Shown here: positions 33,501 to 39,619 of the stretch, in pieces
Position numbering within the stretch: position 1 is the stretch's first letter
Layout of the letters: each line of letters opens with the position of its first letter
Assembly (NCBI GenBank): GCA_902796075.1
Contig: CADBNN010000096.1
Coordinates: 1-39,619, forward strand
Length of the DNA stretch: 39,619 nt
Reading direction: 5' to 3'
From: Oscillospiraceae bacterium
GTDB taxonomy: Bacteria > Bacillota > Clostridia > Oscillospirales > Acutalibacteraceae
Notes under the pieces: generated by a model
Databases searched by the model: none
Told to the model about the DNA's origin: nothing
What the model saw: the letters and a program-made list of their open reading frames with translations, nothing else
Position numbers and translations under genes: made by a program

Positions 33501-34707
33501 AGGTGACGTAATGCACTGGTGGCACGAAATGCCTGCCGGTCCGGCAGGCGTGCGCACCCGCTGCAGTGACGACGCGCTATGGCTGCCCCTCGCGATCGCC
33601 CGCTATGTAAACAACACCGGTGAAATCGGTCTGCTGCACGTGCAGGAACCGTTTTTGACCGGACCGTTGCTGGCAAAAAACCAAGCGGAACTGTATCTGA
33701 CGCAAACCGGGACTGCCCCGCCGGCCAGTGTGTATGAGCACGGCAAGCGGGCCATCGACCGTTTGCAATGCAGCAAACGCGGCTTGTGCCTGATCGGCAG
33801 TTGTGATTGGAACGACGGATTTTCCTGCGTGGGCGTCGGCGGCGCGGGTGAAAGCGTTTGGCTTACGCAATTTGCCGCTATTGTGTGCCGTCGCTACGCT
33901 TCGGTTGCCGTCGCAATGAGCGACAGCGCCTATGCAAATGCACTAAAACAACGGGCGGACGATTTGCTGCGTGCGGTGGATCTTTATGCCTGGGACGCCG
34001 ACCATTATACACGCGCCTATTTTGACGACGGCCGTGTGATCGGCGCAAACGGCAACCCGGAAAACGCCATCGATCTTCTTCCCCAGGCCTTTGCAGTATT
34101 TTCACAGCTCGCCTCGTCACGGGCCCAAACTGCGATAGAAACCGCTTGCAGGCGCCTGGTAGATCACGGAAATAAAGTCATCCGTTTGTTCCATCCTCCC
34201 TTCCAAACGGTCAACGCCGGTTATATTTCATCGTATCCGCCCGGTCTGCGTGAAAACGGCGGTCAGTATAATCACGGCGTGCTATGGCTTGTCATGGCGC
34301 TGCTTCGCCTGCGGCAGCCGGAGCAAGCCTATCAGCTGCTGCGTTATATCAACCCGGCCGACATTTGCACAGGTGTTGAAGCCAAGCGCTACAAAACGGA
34401 GCCTTACGCCGTTGCGGGTGATATATATACCCACCCGGACGTTACAGGCCGCGGCGGCTGGACTCACTACACCGGCGCCGCCGGCTGGATGTATCGCATA
34501 ACAGTGGAAGAAATGCTTGGCGTAACCCGCCGGGGCGACCGGCTGACCGTCGCCCCCAATTTACCGCCGGATCTGTATGAATGTGATTACACCGTAACGA
34601 TCGGGCATACAACCGTGCAGGTGCAAGCGCGCTTGCACAGCCCCTGCAACCGCAGTGAAAGCGTGCCGTTAGACGGCAAAACCCACTTATTGCGCTTTTA
34701 TAACTGA
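27514..34707 (+). CDS. Cyclic beta-1,2-glucan synthase-like protein (GT84, glycoamylase-like, GH94)
   Basis: This 2,397-residue membrane protein has the domain order of NdvB/ChvB/Cgs. After a helical N-terminal region (1-225) and a membrane segment (about 229-265), the GT84 transferase shows DQD (435-437), HDIIEG (548-553) and RHRWIRGDFQ (581-590). More membrane helices follow (about 628-665 and 755-790). The central glycoamylase-like domain (about 960-1190) holds GYFAIGTR, WGRSESGYYDF (1066-1076) and RYDPKEIVIAPYASFLAL. Beta-sandwich regions precede the C-terminal GH94 phosphorylase domain (about 1880-2390) with the catalytic Asp in SCDWNDG (D2101). Known enzymes build a beta-1,2-glucan on themselves, trim it with GH94 and release it as a ring. 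It is about 400 residues shorter than the Brucella enzyme, mostly at the N-terminus. AAAGGA lies 9 nt before the ATG. No NdvA-type exporter is nearby. Confidence 0.9.
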   Translation: MTAAATIKQLQNNMRLLRGMARKRLSQPSEHAALQALRDNLPLLERESRYARGELRSLVGISHKESNALTAVCERAASCQNKSIQAALDIALYAQSTTFTTAGLSALPCRLIAWYVEMAANGAKQENAEIIGGAIAGLYRLKDLDMDLIFEKHSAIEQVFRQDPTGEYNRMDRQTKAHYRMLCARQAAAGRYDEAQTARAILTQAKAQNCHIGAVLFAADVVRKRRKLQGGLLIALRILLPVAASQWLGWLFHLWWLGGLLYIPLHEIIRPLLERVFTLRVPPYFMPRMDLAQTVPENCKTLITVSALLPNAAHAAQMGAHLERLWLANNNGSIAVCLLADYCESPLPQQKSDAADRQAMEEQIKRLNARYHGRFLLALRPRRYSATQQAYAGWERKRGAISQLICAIRGDIDGFETIIDPNGFLTGTRYLMALDQDTQLPFNSVYELVCAAAHPLNRPTVDENKRIVTAGFGILTPAVADRTGDAGKTLFSRLFSGIGGVSSYNTFCSHHDQDLLGTAVFTGKGLIDVAAYDQCVQNTMPPERVLSHDIIEGALLRCGYVSDVTVTDGCPVTANAWNKRRHRWIRGDFQNTLWLLPRLQTGSGRQKNPLSFLDRLRVNDNLLRALTAPAALLLLAAAAALPQVRLLCAVVALLGLTAGELLAAGEHLLRYGVYALRQEYYSPLFPVALQHVFRSLLHVVFLVTDASVSVSGACKGLWRQWISHKNRLEWATADQVDFLRKDGLPATLARGWLSLVAGLAGLLWAPPSFRLFALLFLAGPFVQWYISRRSKQVNKPVLSASDTAYLRDLAHKMWQYYADLCNAENNYLPPDNLQLQPVQTTAHRTSPTNMGLMLLSTVSAETLGIISAGEMLNRIAAAWQTIEQLERWHGHLLNWYDTRTRQPLKPRYCSTVDSGNFACCAFAVANRLRTLPDRQAALLAKKMDAFLQEIDFTALYNDHRRLFRIGYDLETETPSNAYYDMLMSESRMTGYFAIGTRQIPKQHWGSLSRLLTRSGLVVGPLSWTGTVFEYLMPTLLLPSRKGTLGFEAARFCIACHQRADGGKRPWGRSESGYYDFDEQLNYQYKPHGVANIALKRYDPKEIVIAPYASFLALPFTPRAALDNIRHLDRLGAFGRYGAMEALDYTKSRCRHTDFERVNSFMAHHVGMSLCAVCNTLCQNALQNLFMQGAMVGPSVLLEESVPTGCSIYRPRVEKIIPEKHRLPVRKLPAWHSPTPLAPQATLFVNEAMTVLADATGQVKSQYRGRLLYTTPPDVLDRPGGFWAFFGEEHDLHSMTALPHYPPGGTYNAVPGKNVVKYTARNGVLTGEMHFSLCRQVNGELRTFRINNPSSHTVRCRLTVYFEPVMANEDAFRAHPAFSRLFITAKQSADSRMVMFCKRPREKEEPLYMAAGFETHSPTVTAQCNSEQALQQRAGHFRFAAPEKSMPGALPAPCCCMNMLFTLAPKQTLNTRFAIAVGPTAHDAENQFHAAFKEPPCDSPLAANTLESRLAGRLLPYIWQDLRLADRLPPSDFHPQSLWQLGLSGERPVVTMPIANPAEADLIKPYLDAHSLMRRCGISFDFCLLYNEQGEYDRPVYGHIITIINHCGMAKRIGHSGGIHLINAAVHPQAESVLQFVSRVMLPINESKLREPRSFSGIRLFAAKPGKTGLTPTLPVEGGYFANGRFVVTKTPPVPWTHTLANERFGSQLSSRSLGFTFAENARENRLTPWSNNVITDHTGERLILKLNHQYYDLIDGATAVFAPNSVCYHGQVANLSYRVTVTVAAMQKRIAVHFSVPPPPEAEIAYFTRPAMAFDRQHAAMLTGQADTHCAVVWQPSATAFRGCMAMGCSKAARTCFDQSLFWSGNWHETGSLPTAQSCLALITGAERSLTFTLAYGPTVADARRQALSPAQDAVVSPFSGNIQLHSSQPALDEMINTFLPHQVLVDRLYSRTGFYQCSGAFGFRDQLQDVDNLMLLAPAIAREQIRLCCRRQFEQGDVMHWWHEMPAGPAGVRTRCSDDALWLPLAIARYVNNTGEIGLLHVQEPFLTGPLLAKNQAELYLTQTGTAPPASVYEHGKRAIDRLQCSKRGLCLIGSCDWNDGFSCVGVGGAGESVWLTQFAAIVCRRYASVAVAMSDSAYANALKQRADDLLRAVDLYAWDADHYTRAYFDDGRVIGANGNPENAIDLLPQAFAVFSQLASSRAQTAIETACRRLVDHGNKVIRLFHPPFQTVNAGYISSYPPGLRENGGQYNHGVLWLVMALLRLRQPEQAYQLLRYINPADICTGVEAKRYKTEPYAVAGDIYTHPDVTGRGGWTHYTGAAGWMYRITVEEMLGVTRRGDRLTVAPNLPPDLYECDYTVTIGHTTVQVQARLHSPCNRSESVPLDGKTHLLRFYN

Positions 34708-34710
34708 AAT

Positions 34711-34749
34711 GACCTGCCAATGCCAAATATTTGCTTGCATTGGCAGGTC
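34711..34749. other. 13-bp perfect inverted repeat (terminator or operator)
   Basis: GACCTGCCAATGC (34711-34723) is exactly complementary to GCATTGGCAGGTC (34737-34749), with a 13-nt loop, 3 nt after the glucan synthase stop. Only a weak T-rich stretch (GAATTTGCT) follows, so as a terminator it is imperfect. Its right arm also contains part of the -35 region of the next promoter (34735-34763), so it could be a repressor site. Confidence 0.6.
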
Positions 34750-34763
34750 GAATTTGCTATACT
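34735..34763 (+). promoter_or_regulatory. Sigma-A promoter for the M16 pair-lgt-folD operon
   Basis: TTGCAT (34735-34740), a 17-bp spacer and TATACT (34758-34763) lie 22 nt before the first M16 gene. The -35 box and spacer overlap the right arm of the 13-bp inverted repeat. Confidence 0.7.
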
Positions 34764-34785
34764 GAATGCATTAGGAGGTGTGGCT

Positions 34786-36066
34786 ATGACGCCCACAACA
34801 ACACGCGTGCAACTGGCTGACCATATAAACGGGCTGACCGTGCGCACCGATCAATTCAAAACGCAGCGCATTTCGCTCACGTTCATGCTGCCGTTAAACC
34901 GGGAAAGCGCGGCGCTGGCGTCTTTGCTTTCTCGCCTGCTTGTGCGTTCAACCAAACAATACCCCACACCCACGGCTGTGCAGCGCAAATTGCTGGCGCT
35001 GTATGGGGCCAGATTTTCATCGCAGGTGATCAAACTGGCAGATTACCAACTGCTCAACTGTTCCATCACCGTTATGAACGACCGGTTCGCCCTGCACGGC
35101 GAAAAATTGGTTCAGGAAGCCGCCGCTTTTTTGCTGGCCTCGGTGTTTGACCCCCATTTGGAAGAAGGCGTGTTTCCCGCGGCTGATCTGGCCGTTTGCC
35201 GGCGACTTCAAATAGAAACATTGGAAAGCACGCTGAACGATAAGCGCAAATACGCCATTTCCAAAATGTTCAGCCTGATGTGTGAAAACGAGCCGTTCGG
35301 CATTGAGATCGGCGGCGATATTCCCACCGTTCAGGCGGCCACAGGCGAGCAAATTGCCGTTTATTGGCGCAACATGCTGGCCACGGCGCCCGTAACTGTC
35401 GCCGTGATCGGCCAAGAAGACCCCGCGCCGGTTTTCAGCGCCGTTCAAAATCGTTTTGCCGGCGTCGACCGGCATCCCTGCCCGCCCGATACCGCTTTTG
35501 TTTACCGCCCGGCGGCAGCCGTACGGGAGGCGGAAGAAGTGATGGACGTCGCCCAGGGCAAACTGGTTATGGGCTTTCGCACCAACATTTCCACCATGCA
35601 GCAAGACAACATGGCTCTGCGCATGATGTGTGATATTTTCGGCGGCGCGCCCTATTCCAAACTGTTCACCGTGGTGCGTGAACAAATGAGTCTTTGTTAC
35701 TATTGCGCATCACGTCTGCAGTCGCAAAAGGGCTTTTTGTGTGTAGACAGCGGCGTAGACAATCGCAATATTGAAGCCGCCCGGCAGGGTATTTTAGATC
35801 AGCTGGAAGCCATGCGGCAGGGTGATTTTGACGAAGCGGTGATGGAAGCCAGCCGCCTGAGTCTGATCGATGCCGCCCGGTCGGTGACCGATTCACAAGA
35901 AGCCATGGAAGCCTGGTATCTGGCGCGGCTGCTGGACCGTAACGCAGACGAGCCCGACCAATGGATCCGGCGGGTAGCCCAAGTGAGCAAGCAAGACATT
36001 CAGCAGGCCGCCCGTGCCGTGACGCTTGACACGGTGTTTGCCTTAAAAGCGCGGGAGGTGGCATAA
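34786..36066 (+). CDS. M16-family peptidase-like protein, YmfF/YfmF type
   Basis: The 426-residue protein has the two-lobed M16 fold pattern but lacks the HxxEH zinc motif: where it would be expected the sequence reads SLLSRLLVRSTKQYPT (near 48-63). It is therefore probably the inactive partner of the following gene product. In Bacillus subtilis the homologous pair YmfF/YmfH is tied to maturation of the 5-aminopentanol modification on EF-P. I chose ATG 34786 for its AGGAGG site; the frame opens at 34720 within the intergenic hairpin. The stop overlaps the next start by one base (TAATG). Confidence 0.87.
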   Translation: MTPTTTRVQLADHINGLTVRTDQFKTQRISLTFMLPLNRESAALASLLSRLLVRSTKQYPTPTAVQRKLLALYGARFSSQVIKLADYQLLNCSITVMNDRFALHGEKLVQEAAAFLLASVFDPHLEEGVFPAADLAVCRRLQIETLESTLNDKRKYAISKMFSLMCENEPFGIEIGGDIPTVQAATGEQIAVYWRNMLATAPVTVAVIGQEDPAPVFSAVQNRFAGVDRHPCPPDTAFVYRPAAAVREAEEVMDVAQGKLVMGFRTNISTMQQDNMALRMMCDIFGGAPYSKLFTVVREQMSLCYYCASRLQSQKGFLCVDSGVDNRNIEAARQGILDQLEAMRQGDFDEAVMEASRLSLIDAARSVTDSQEAMEAWYLARLLDRNADEPDQWIRRVAQVSKQDIQQAARAVTLDTVFALKAREVA

Positions 36067-37340
36067 TGCAAAAAACCTTAATTCGGAACGAAAGACTGCA
36101 AGAAGCCTATTATGTTGCCAAGCATGAAAGCGGCCTGACCATTTATATTTGTGAAAAGCCGGCCTTTTCCGGTGCCTACGCGGTTTTCGGCACCAAATAC
36201 GGTTCGGTAGACAACGCCTTTCGCCGCCGGGGCGAAACAGACTACACGGTAGTACCCGAAGGCATAGCCCATTTTTTGGAACACAAGCTGTTTGAAAGCG
36301 AAGACGGCGACGCCTTTGCCCGCTATGCCAAAACCGGCGCTTCCGCCAACGCCTACACTTCGTTTGACCGCACCTGCTATTTGTTTTCCTGCTCCGAAAA
36401 CTTTGACGATTCTTTCGCCATTTTGCTGGATTTTGTTCAGCACCCGTATTTTACGGAACAAACCGTGCAAAAAGAGCAAGGCATCATCGGACAGGAAATC
36501 AGTATGTACGACGATTCTCCCGACTGGGTCGTGCTGTTTCAAGCCCTCAACTGTTTGTATCACAACAACCCCGTTCGTATCAATATCGCGGGCACGGCAA
36601 AAACCATAGCGCAAATCAATGCCGACCTGCTTTATCGCTGTTACAACACCTTTTACAATTTGCAAAACATGTTTTTGGTAGTCAGCGGCCGGGTCGAAGC
36701 CGACCATGTGCTGGCCATGTGCGACCGGTATTTGCAAACGACTGAACCGGTGGCGGTGCAAACCCGCCCCTATAACGAGCCTCACGACGTCGTTTGCTCT
36801 TATAAAGAATGCGCCATGCCGGTTTCCATGCCTCAATTCATATGGGGCATCAAACTGGACTGTGAAGGTTATTTGTCCCTGCGGGAGCGCACTGAAATCA
36901 ATATTCTGCTCTCTCTGCTCACCGGTCAGCAATCCGCTTTATACAACGAAATGTTGGAAGAAGGGCTGATCAACAAAGAATTCGGCGCCAGTCTGTTTGA
37001 AGGGCGCAATTTCGCCTGCATTTTGTTCAGCGGGGAATCGCGCGACCCGCAGGCTGTGGTGGCGCGCATTCAACAAGCGCTGGCACAGTGCAAACAGCAA
37101 GGCATCGACGCGCAAGAAGTCGAACTTGTTTTGCGGCAGTATTACGGCCGCTATATGATGACTTTTAACAGCGTGGAAGGCATCGGCGACGCGCTGACCG
37201 ATTGTGCCTGCGACGGCACCGGACTTTATGACGAAGCCGACCTGCTGCAAGCCATGACCGTGCAAGACTTGCAAGCGCGCCTGAACACTGCGTTTGACCC
37301 GACGCGCAGCGCCCTTTCGGTCGTAAATCCTTTACAATAG
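36066..37340 (+). CDS. M16-family zinc peptidase, YmfH/YfmH type
   Basis: The 424-residue protein has an intact inverted zinc motif HFLEH (69-73) and the downstream acidic ligand region EQGIIGQEISMYDD (137-150). With the inactive preceding protein it should form a heterodimeric processing protease, cytosolic because neither has a signal peptide. The NCBI family name links it to EF-P 5-aminopentanol modification, known in Bacillus; EF-P itself and the modification reductase are not in this window, so the substrate here is open. The GGGAGG site overlaps the end of the previous gene. Confidence 0.9.
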   Translation: MQKTLIRNERLQEAYYVAKHESGLTIYICEKPAFSGAYAVFGTKYGSVDNAFRRRGETDYTVVPEGIAHFLEHKLFESEDGDAFARYAKTGASANAYTSFDRTCYLFSCSENFDDSFAILLDFVQHPYFTEQTVQKEQGIIGQEISMYDDSPDWVVLFQALNCLYHNNPVRINIAGTAKTIAQINADLLYRCYNTFYNLQNMFLVVSGRVEADHVLAMCDRYLQTTEPVAVQTRPYNEPHDVVCSYKECAMPVSMPQFIWGIKLDCEGYLSLRERTEINILLSLLTGQQSALYNEMLEEGLINKEFGASLFEGRNFACILFSGESRDPQAVVARIQQALAQCKQQGIDAQEVELVLRQYYGRYMMTFNSVEGIGDALTDCACDGTGLYDEADLLQAMTVQDLQARLNTAFDPTRSALSVVNPLQ

Positions 37341-37350
37341 GAGGCAAAAC

Positions 37351-38220
37351 ATGTATACCGTTTCGTTTTTGGGACTCACCTTTGAACTCAATCCGGTGGC
37401 CCTCACCATCGGATCGTTTGAAGTGTACTGGTACGGCGTGATCATTGCCACCGGCTTTTTGGCCGCCATGATCTACGCCTTCCGCCGGGCGGATGAATTC
37501 GGCATTCGCACCGACCCTATGATCGACGTGATCCTCATCGGCACCGTGGGCGCCATTATTTGTGCGCGGGCCTACTACGTGCTCACGTCGCTTAACAAGT
37601 TTTCTTCCTTTGCCGAAGCGTTGGATATCCGTGACGGCGGCATTGCCATTTACGGCGGGCTCATCGGCGCCTTTTTGTGCGGCGGTTTGGCCTGCAAGTG
37701 GCGCAAAATACATCCGTTGGATATGTTCGATCTGGCTTCGCTTGGCTTTTTGGTGGGCCAAGGCGTAGGCCGCTGGGGCAATTTTATGAACCAGGAAGCC
37801 TTTGGCAGCAACACCACCCTGCCGTGGGGCATGTACAGCAACGGCACCCATGACTATTTGGCAAGTGTGCAAAGCGAATTGGCCGCTCAAGGCGTAACGG
37901 TCGACCCTTCCCTGCCCGTTCATCCCTGCTTTTTATACGAATCCATTTGGTGTATGGTCGGTTTTGTGCTCATTCACCATTTAAGCAAGCACCGGCACTT
38001 TAAGGGCGAAACCCTGCTGCAATACATAATTTGGTATGGCTTTGGCCGATTCTTTATTGAGCAAGTGCGTACCGACAGTTTGTTTATCGGTTCGTTCAAG
38101 ATTTCCCAACTGGTTGCGGCGGCCTGCGTCATTATCGGCCTGGCGGTGTTGATCACCGTGCGGGTACGCCAGCGCAAAGCCGAAAAAGCACAGCCCCTCA
38201 CCCCGGCAAAAGGAGAATAA
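37351..38220 (+). CDS. lgt: Prolipoprotein diacylglyceryl transferase
   Basis: The 289-residue membrane enzyme attaches diacylglycerol to the lipobox cysteine of pre-lipoproteins. It has about seven membrane helices, RDGGIAIYGGLIG (94-106, where Gram-negative enzymes have HGG) and the signature GRWGNFMNQE (140-149). The tail is short and basic. TAGGAGG precedes the ATG by 7 nt, 10 nt after the M16 gene. It shares an operon with folD downstream. Confidence 0.96.
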   Translation: MYTVSFLGLTFELNPVALTIGSFEVYWYGVIIATGFLAAMIYAFRRADEFGIRTDPMIDVILIGTVGAIICARAYYVLTSLNKFSSFAEALDIRDGGIAIYGGLIGAFLCGGLACKWRKIHPLDMFDLASLGFLVGQGVGRWGNFMNQEAFGSNTTLPWGMYSNGTHDYLASVQSELAAQGVTVDPSLPVHPCFLYESIWCMVGFVLIHHLSKHRHFKGETLLQYIIWYGFGRFFIEQVRTDSLFIGSFKISQLVAAACVIIGLAVLITVRVRQRKAEKAQPLTPAKGE

Positions 38221-38221
38221 T

Positions 38222-39079
38222 ATGGCGATCATCATTGACGGAAAAGCGGTTTCAGCCGCCATTAAGCAACGCGTGGCACAGCAAGCGGCCGCATTGCAAA
38301 AACAAAACATACAGCCGGGCTTGGCTGTAATTTTGGTGGGCGACGACCCGGCATCACAAATTTATGTTAACAACAAAAAGAAAGCCTGCGAAGTATGCGG
38401 CATCCGTTCGTTTTCCTATTCTTTGCCGGCGCAAACCACCCAGGACGAACTGTTGGAATTGATTGGCGCGCTCAACCAAAACCCGGATGTAAACGGCATA
38501 TTGGTGCAGCTGCCGGTGCCCCGCCACATTCAGCCCGACGCGGTGATCAACGCTATCGACCCCTTAAAGGATGTGGACGCGTTTCACCCCGTTAACGTGG
38601 GCAAAATCATGCAGGGTACCGCCAGCCTGCTGCCCTGCACCCCTGCCGGTGTGATAGAACTGATCGATTCCGCCGGCATCGATCCCGCCGGCAAAGACTG
38701 TGTGGTGATCGGGCGCAGCAATATTGTGGGCAAACCGATGGCCATGCTGATGATGCACCGCAACGCCACCGTAACGATCTGTCATTCCAAAACGCAAAAC
38801 CTGACGGCTAAATGCCGGCAAGCAGACATTTTGATTTCAAGTGTGGGCAAGCCCCATTTTGTAACGGCCGATATGATAAAACCGGGCGCCGTTGTGATAG
38901 ACGTTGGCATTAACCGGCAAAAGGACGGCAAACTGTGCGGCGACGTGGAATTTGAAGCCGTTGCGCCCATTGCAGGCGCCATAACGCCCGTACCCGGCGG
39001 CGTAGGGCCCATGACCATTGCCATGCTGATGCAAAACACGGTAACGGCAGCCAAATTGCAAAATCATATAGCGATTTGA
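38222..39079 (+). CDS. folD: Bifunctional methylenetetrahydrofolate dehydrogenase/cyclohydrolase
   Basis: The 285-residue enzyme interconverts methylene-, methenyl- and formyl-tetrahydrofolate. Substrate/catalytic residues Y48 and the lysines K52-K54 lie in IYVNNKKKAC; the family signatures VQLPVPRHI, PCTPAGVIELI, GRSNIVGKPMAML and PVPGGVGPMTIAML are all present. GGAG lies within the end of lgt, whose stop is one base before this ATG. Confidence 0.97.
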   Translation: MAIIIDGKAVSAAIKQRVAQQAAALQKQNIQPGLAVILVGDDPASQIYVNNKKKACEVCGIRSFSYSLPAQTTQDELLELIGALNQNPDVNGILVQLPVPRHIQPDAVINAIDPLKDVDAFHPVNVGKIMQGTASLLPCTPAGVIELIDSAGIDPAGKDCVVIGRSNIVGKPMAMLMMHRNATVTICHSKTQNLTAKCRQADILISSVGKPHFVTADMIKPGAVVIDVGINRQKDGKLCGDVEFEAVAPIAGAITPVPGGVGPMTIAMLMQNTVTAAKLQNHIAI

Positions 39080-39090
39080 ACGGTTTGTTC

Positions 39091-39119
39091 TTGACACCTT
39101 TTGCTAAATGTGGTATGAT
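39091..39119 (+). promoter_or_regulatory. Strong promoter for tRNA-Gly
   Basis: TTGACA (39091-39096), a 17-bp spacer with TG just before the -10, and TATGAT (39114-39119) end 17 nt before the tRNA. Confidence 0.85.
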
Positions 39120-39136
39120 AACTGCACCCGAAATAT

Positions 39137-39210
39137 GCGGGTGTAGTTCAATGGTAGAACACCAGCCTTCCAAGCTGGATACGTGGGTTCGATTCCCATC
39201 ACCCGCTCCA
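39137..39210 (+). tRNA. tRNA-Gly (anticodon TCC)
   Basis: The 74-nt gene folds as a cloverleaf: acceptor GCGGGTG with CACCCGC, anticodon stem CCAGC with GCTGG around loop CTTCCAA, anticodon TCC at 39169-39171, and T-arm loop TTCGATT. The CCA end is encoded (39208-39210) after discriminator T. Confidence 0.96.
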
Positions 39211-39229
39211 TACAAGAAAAAGCCGCGCC

Positions 39230-39264
39230 GGGGCACCTGCGATAAAGCAGGTGTCTCTTTTTTT
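39230..39264 (+). terminator. Intrinsic terminator after tRNA-Gly
   Basis: GCACCTGC (39233-39240) pairs with GCAGGTGT (39247-39254), extended outward by three more pairs, with a 6-nt loop and a T7 run at 39258-39264. Confidence 0.88.
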
Positions 39265-39311
39265 GCGCTTGGCTTTGTAATTGATCTAATCTGTGCTGTT
39301 TTCCGCGAAAC

Positions 39312-39374
39312 CAACGCAAAAGCGCTTTTGACAACCAGCGGCCATCAAAAGCGCATCACGTCCCTTTTGCGTTG
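39312..39374. other. Nested inverted repeats in the tRNA-to-regulator gap
   Basis: Outer arms CAACGCAAAAG (39312-39322) and CTTTTGCGTTG (39364-39374) are perfectly complementary. Inner arms GCGCTTTTG (39322-39330) and CAAAAGCGC (39346-39354) are too, around a 15-nt loop. No T-tract follows. The rest of the gap 39265-39521 contains the regulator promoter; I see no gene in it. Confidence 0.55.
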
Positions 39375-39434
39375 ACTACGTCTGTAGGGTCAGAGCATCA
39401 TTCAACTATCCGTTGCAAAAAACAACCAAAGATA

Positions 39435-39498
39435 AACAACGCGGTTGTTGCATTGCAATTTTCTTTACGCTATTATAAAGCCAGAACAAGCGCTTGTT
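39435..39498. promoter_or_regulatory. Two palindromic operator candidates around the regulator promoter
   Basis: AACAACGCGGTTGTT (39435-39449) touches the -35 box and AACAAGCGCTTGTT (39485-39498), a perfect 14-bp palindrome, covers the expected start of transcription. Both have outer arms AACAA and TTGTT. Binding by the encoded helix-turn-helix protein would repress its own promoter (inference). Confidence 0.6.
39448..39476 (+). promoter_or_regulatory. Promoter of the XRE-type regulator gene
   Basis: TTGCAT (39448-39453) and TATTAT (39471-39476) are 17 bp apart, giving a start near 39483 and a leader of about 39 nt. Confidence 0.65.
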
Positions 39499-39521
39499 AC
39501 TTTAATTCTCAGGAGGAAACC

Positions 39522-39619
39522 ATGAATATTATATTGAGCGAGCAATTAAAAAAGCTCCGCAGAGAAAAAGGCAACACGCAGGAGGATCTGGCGAACCATC
39601 TCGGCATTTCCACCCAGGC
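39522..39619 (+). CDS. XRE-family helix-turn-helix regulator (partial, N-terminus only)
   Basis: The visible 32 residues begin MNIILSEQLKKLRREKGNTQ and continue EDLANHLGISTQ, the typical first half of an XRE/HTH_3 DNA-binding domain (helix 1, then the start of the helix-turn-helix). AGGAGG lies 6 nt before the ATG. The gene runs off the right edge, so the effector part is unknown. AT content seems higher here than in the genes to the left. Confidence 0.88.
   Translation, partial: MNIILSEQLKKLRREKGNTQEDLANHLGISTQ

Noticed and set aside
1..39619. CRISPR arrays, transposases, integrases, rRNA genes or prophage genes
   Set aside because: No regular repeat-spacer pattern and no matching protein or RNA was seen anywhere in the window.

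Overview
This window looks like chromosome of a low-to-mid GC Gram-positive anaerobe of the Clostridia, most likely an Oscillospirales/Ruminococcaceae relative. The reasons are the GdpP-RplI pair, RNase J, an IreB-type phosphoprotein, a T-box leader ahead of pheST, a cysteine desulfurase/DUF3343 pair, the YmfF/YmfH-like M16 pair next to lgt, strong AGGAGG ribosome-binding sites and sigma-A promoters with 17-bp spacers. No phage, transposase, CRISPR array or rRNA was seen. Taxonomy rests on recalled family knowledge, not on a search.

Layout. (1) 1-312: the first nine codons of a leftward gene (probably a BlaI-type repressor) behind a promoter carrying two dyads, then a structured non-coding stretch. 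(2) 313-7311, leftward: a promoter overlapping the end of the upstream gene drives RNase J, GdpP (c-di-AMP phosphodiesterase), ribosomal protein L9 and a GH38 alpha-mannosidase, tightly packed. (3) 7301-9598, leftward: a sugar nucleotidyltransferase fused to a degenerate phosphomannomutase-like domain. (4) 9670-15224, rightward: rnhA-nth, the T-box-controlled pheS-pheT, then ireB with a small unknown gene, closed by a two-way terminator. (5) 27424-15308, leftward: a ten-gene run, uppP-ftsK-ygiQ-MBL-ispD-ispF-DUF3343-cysteine desulfurase-pcrA-cysteine-rich protein. It joins lipid-carrier supply (IspD and IspF make isoprenoid precursors, UppP recycles undecaprenyl phosphate) with chromosome segregation and repair (FtsK, PcrA). 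(6) 27514-34707, rightward: one 2,397-codon gene for a cyclic beta-1,2-glucan synthase-like enzyme. (7) 34735-39264, rightward: two M16 peptidase-like genes, lgt, folD and tRNA-Gly(TCC) with its own promoter and terminator. (8) 39265-39619: a structured intergenic region and the start of an XRE-type regulator gene whose promoter is bracketed by two palindromes.

Most genes are ordinary housekeeping. The points most worth a second look are an 86-nt inverted repeat that would lock the ribosome-binding site of the cysteine-rich protein gene and begins 5 nt after the pcrA stop codon; the compact cyclic-glucan-synthase-like enzyme with no exporter beside it; the nucleotidyltransferase whose mutase half has lost its catalytic loops; a 13-bp perfect inverted repeat carrying the -35 box of the M16/lgt/folD operon; and the paired-dyad promoters of the two regulator genes at the window edges. 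I did not find anything I can confidently call a new multi-gene system.
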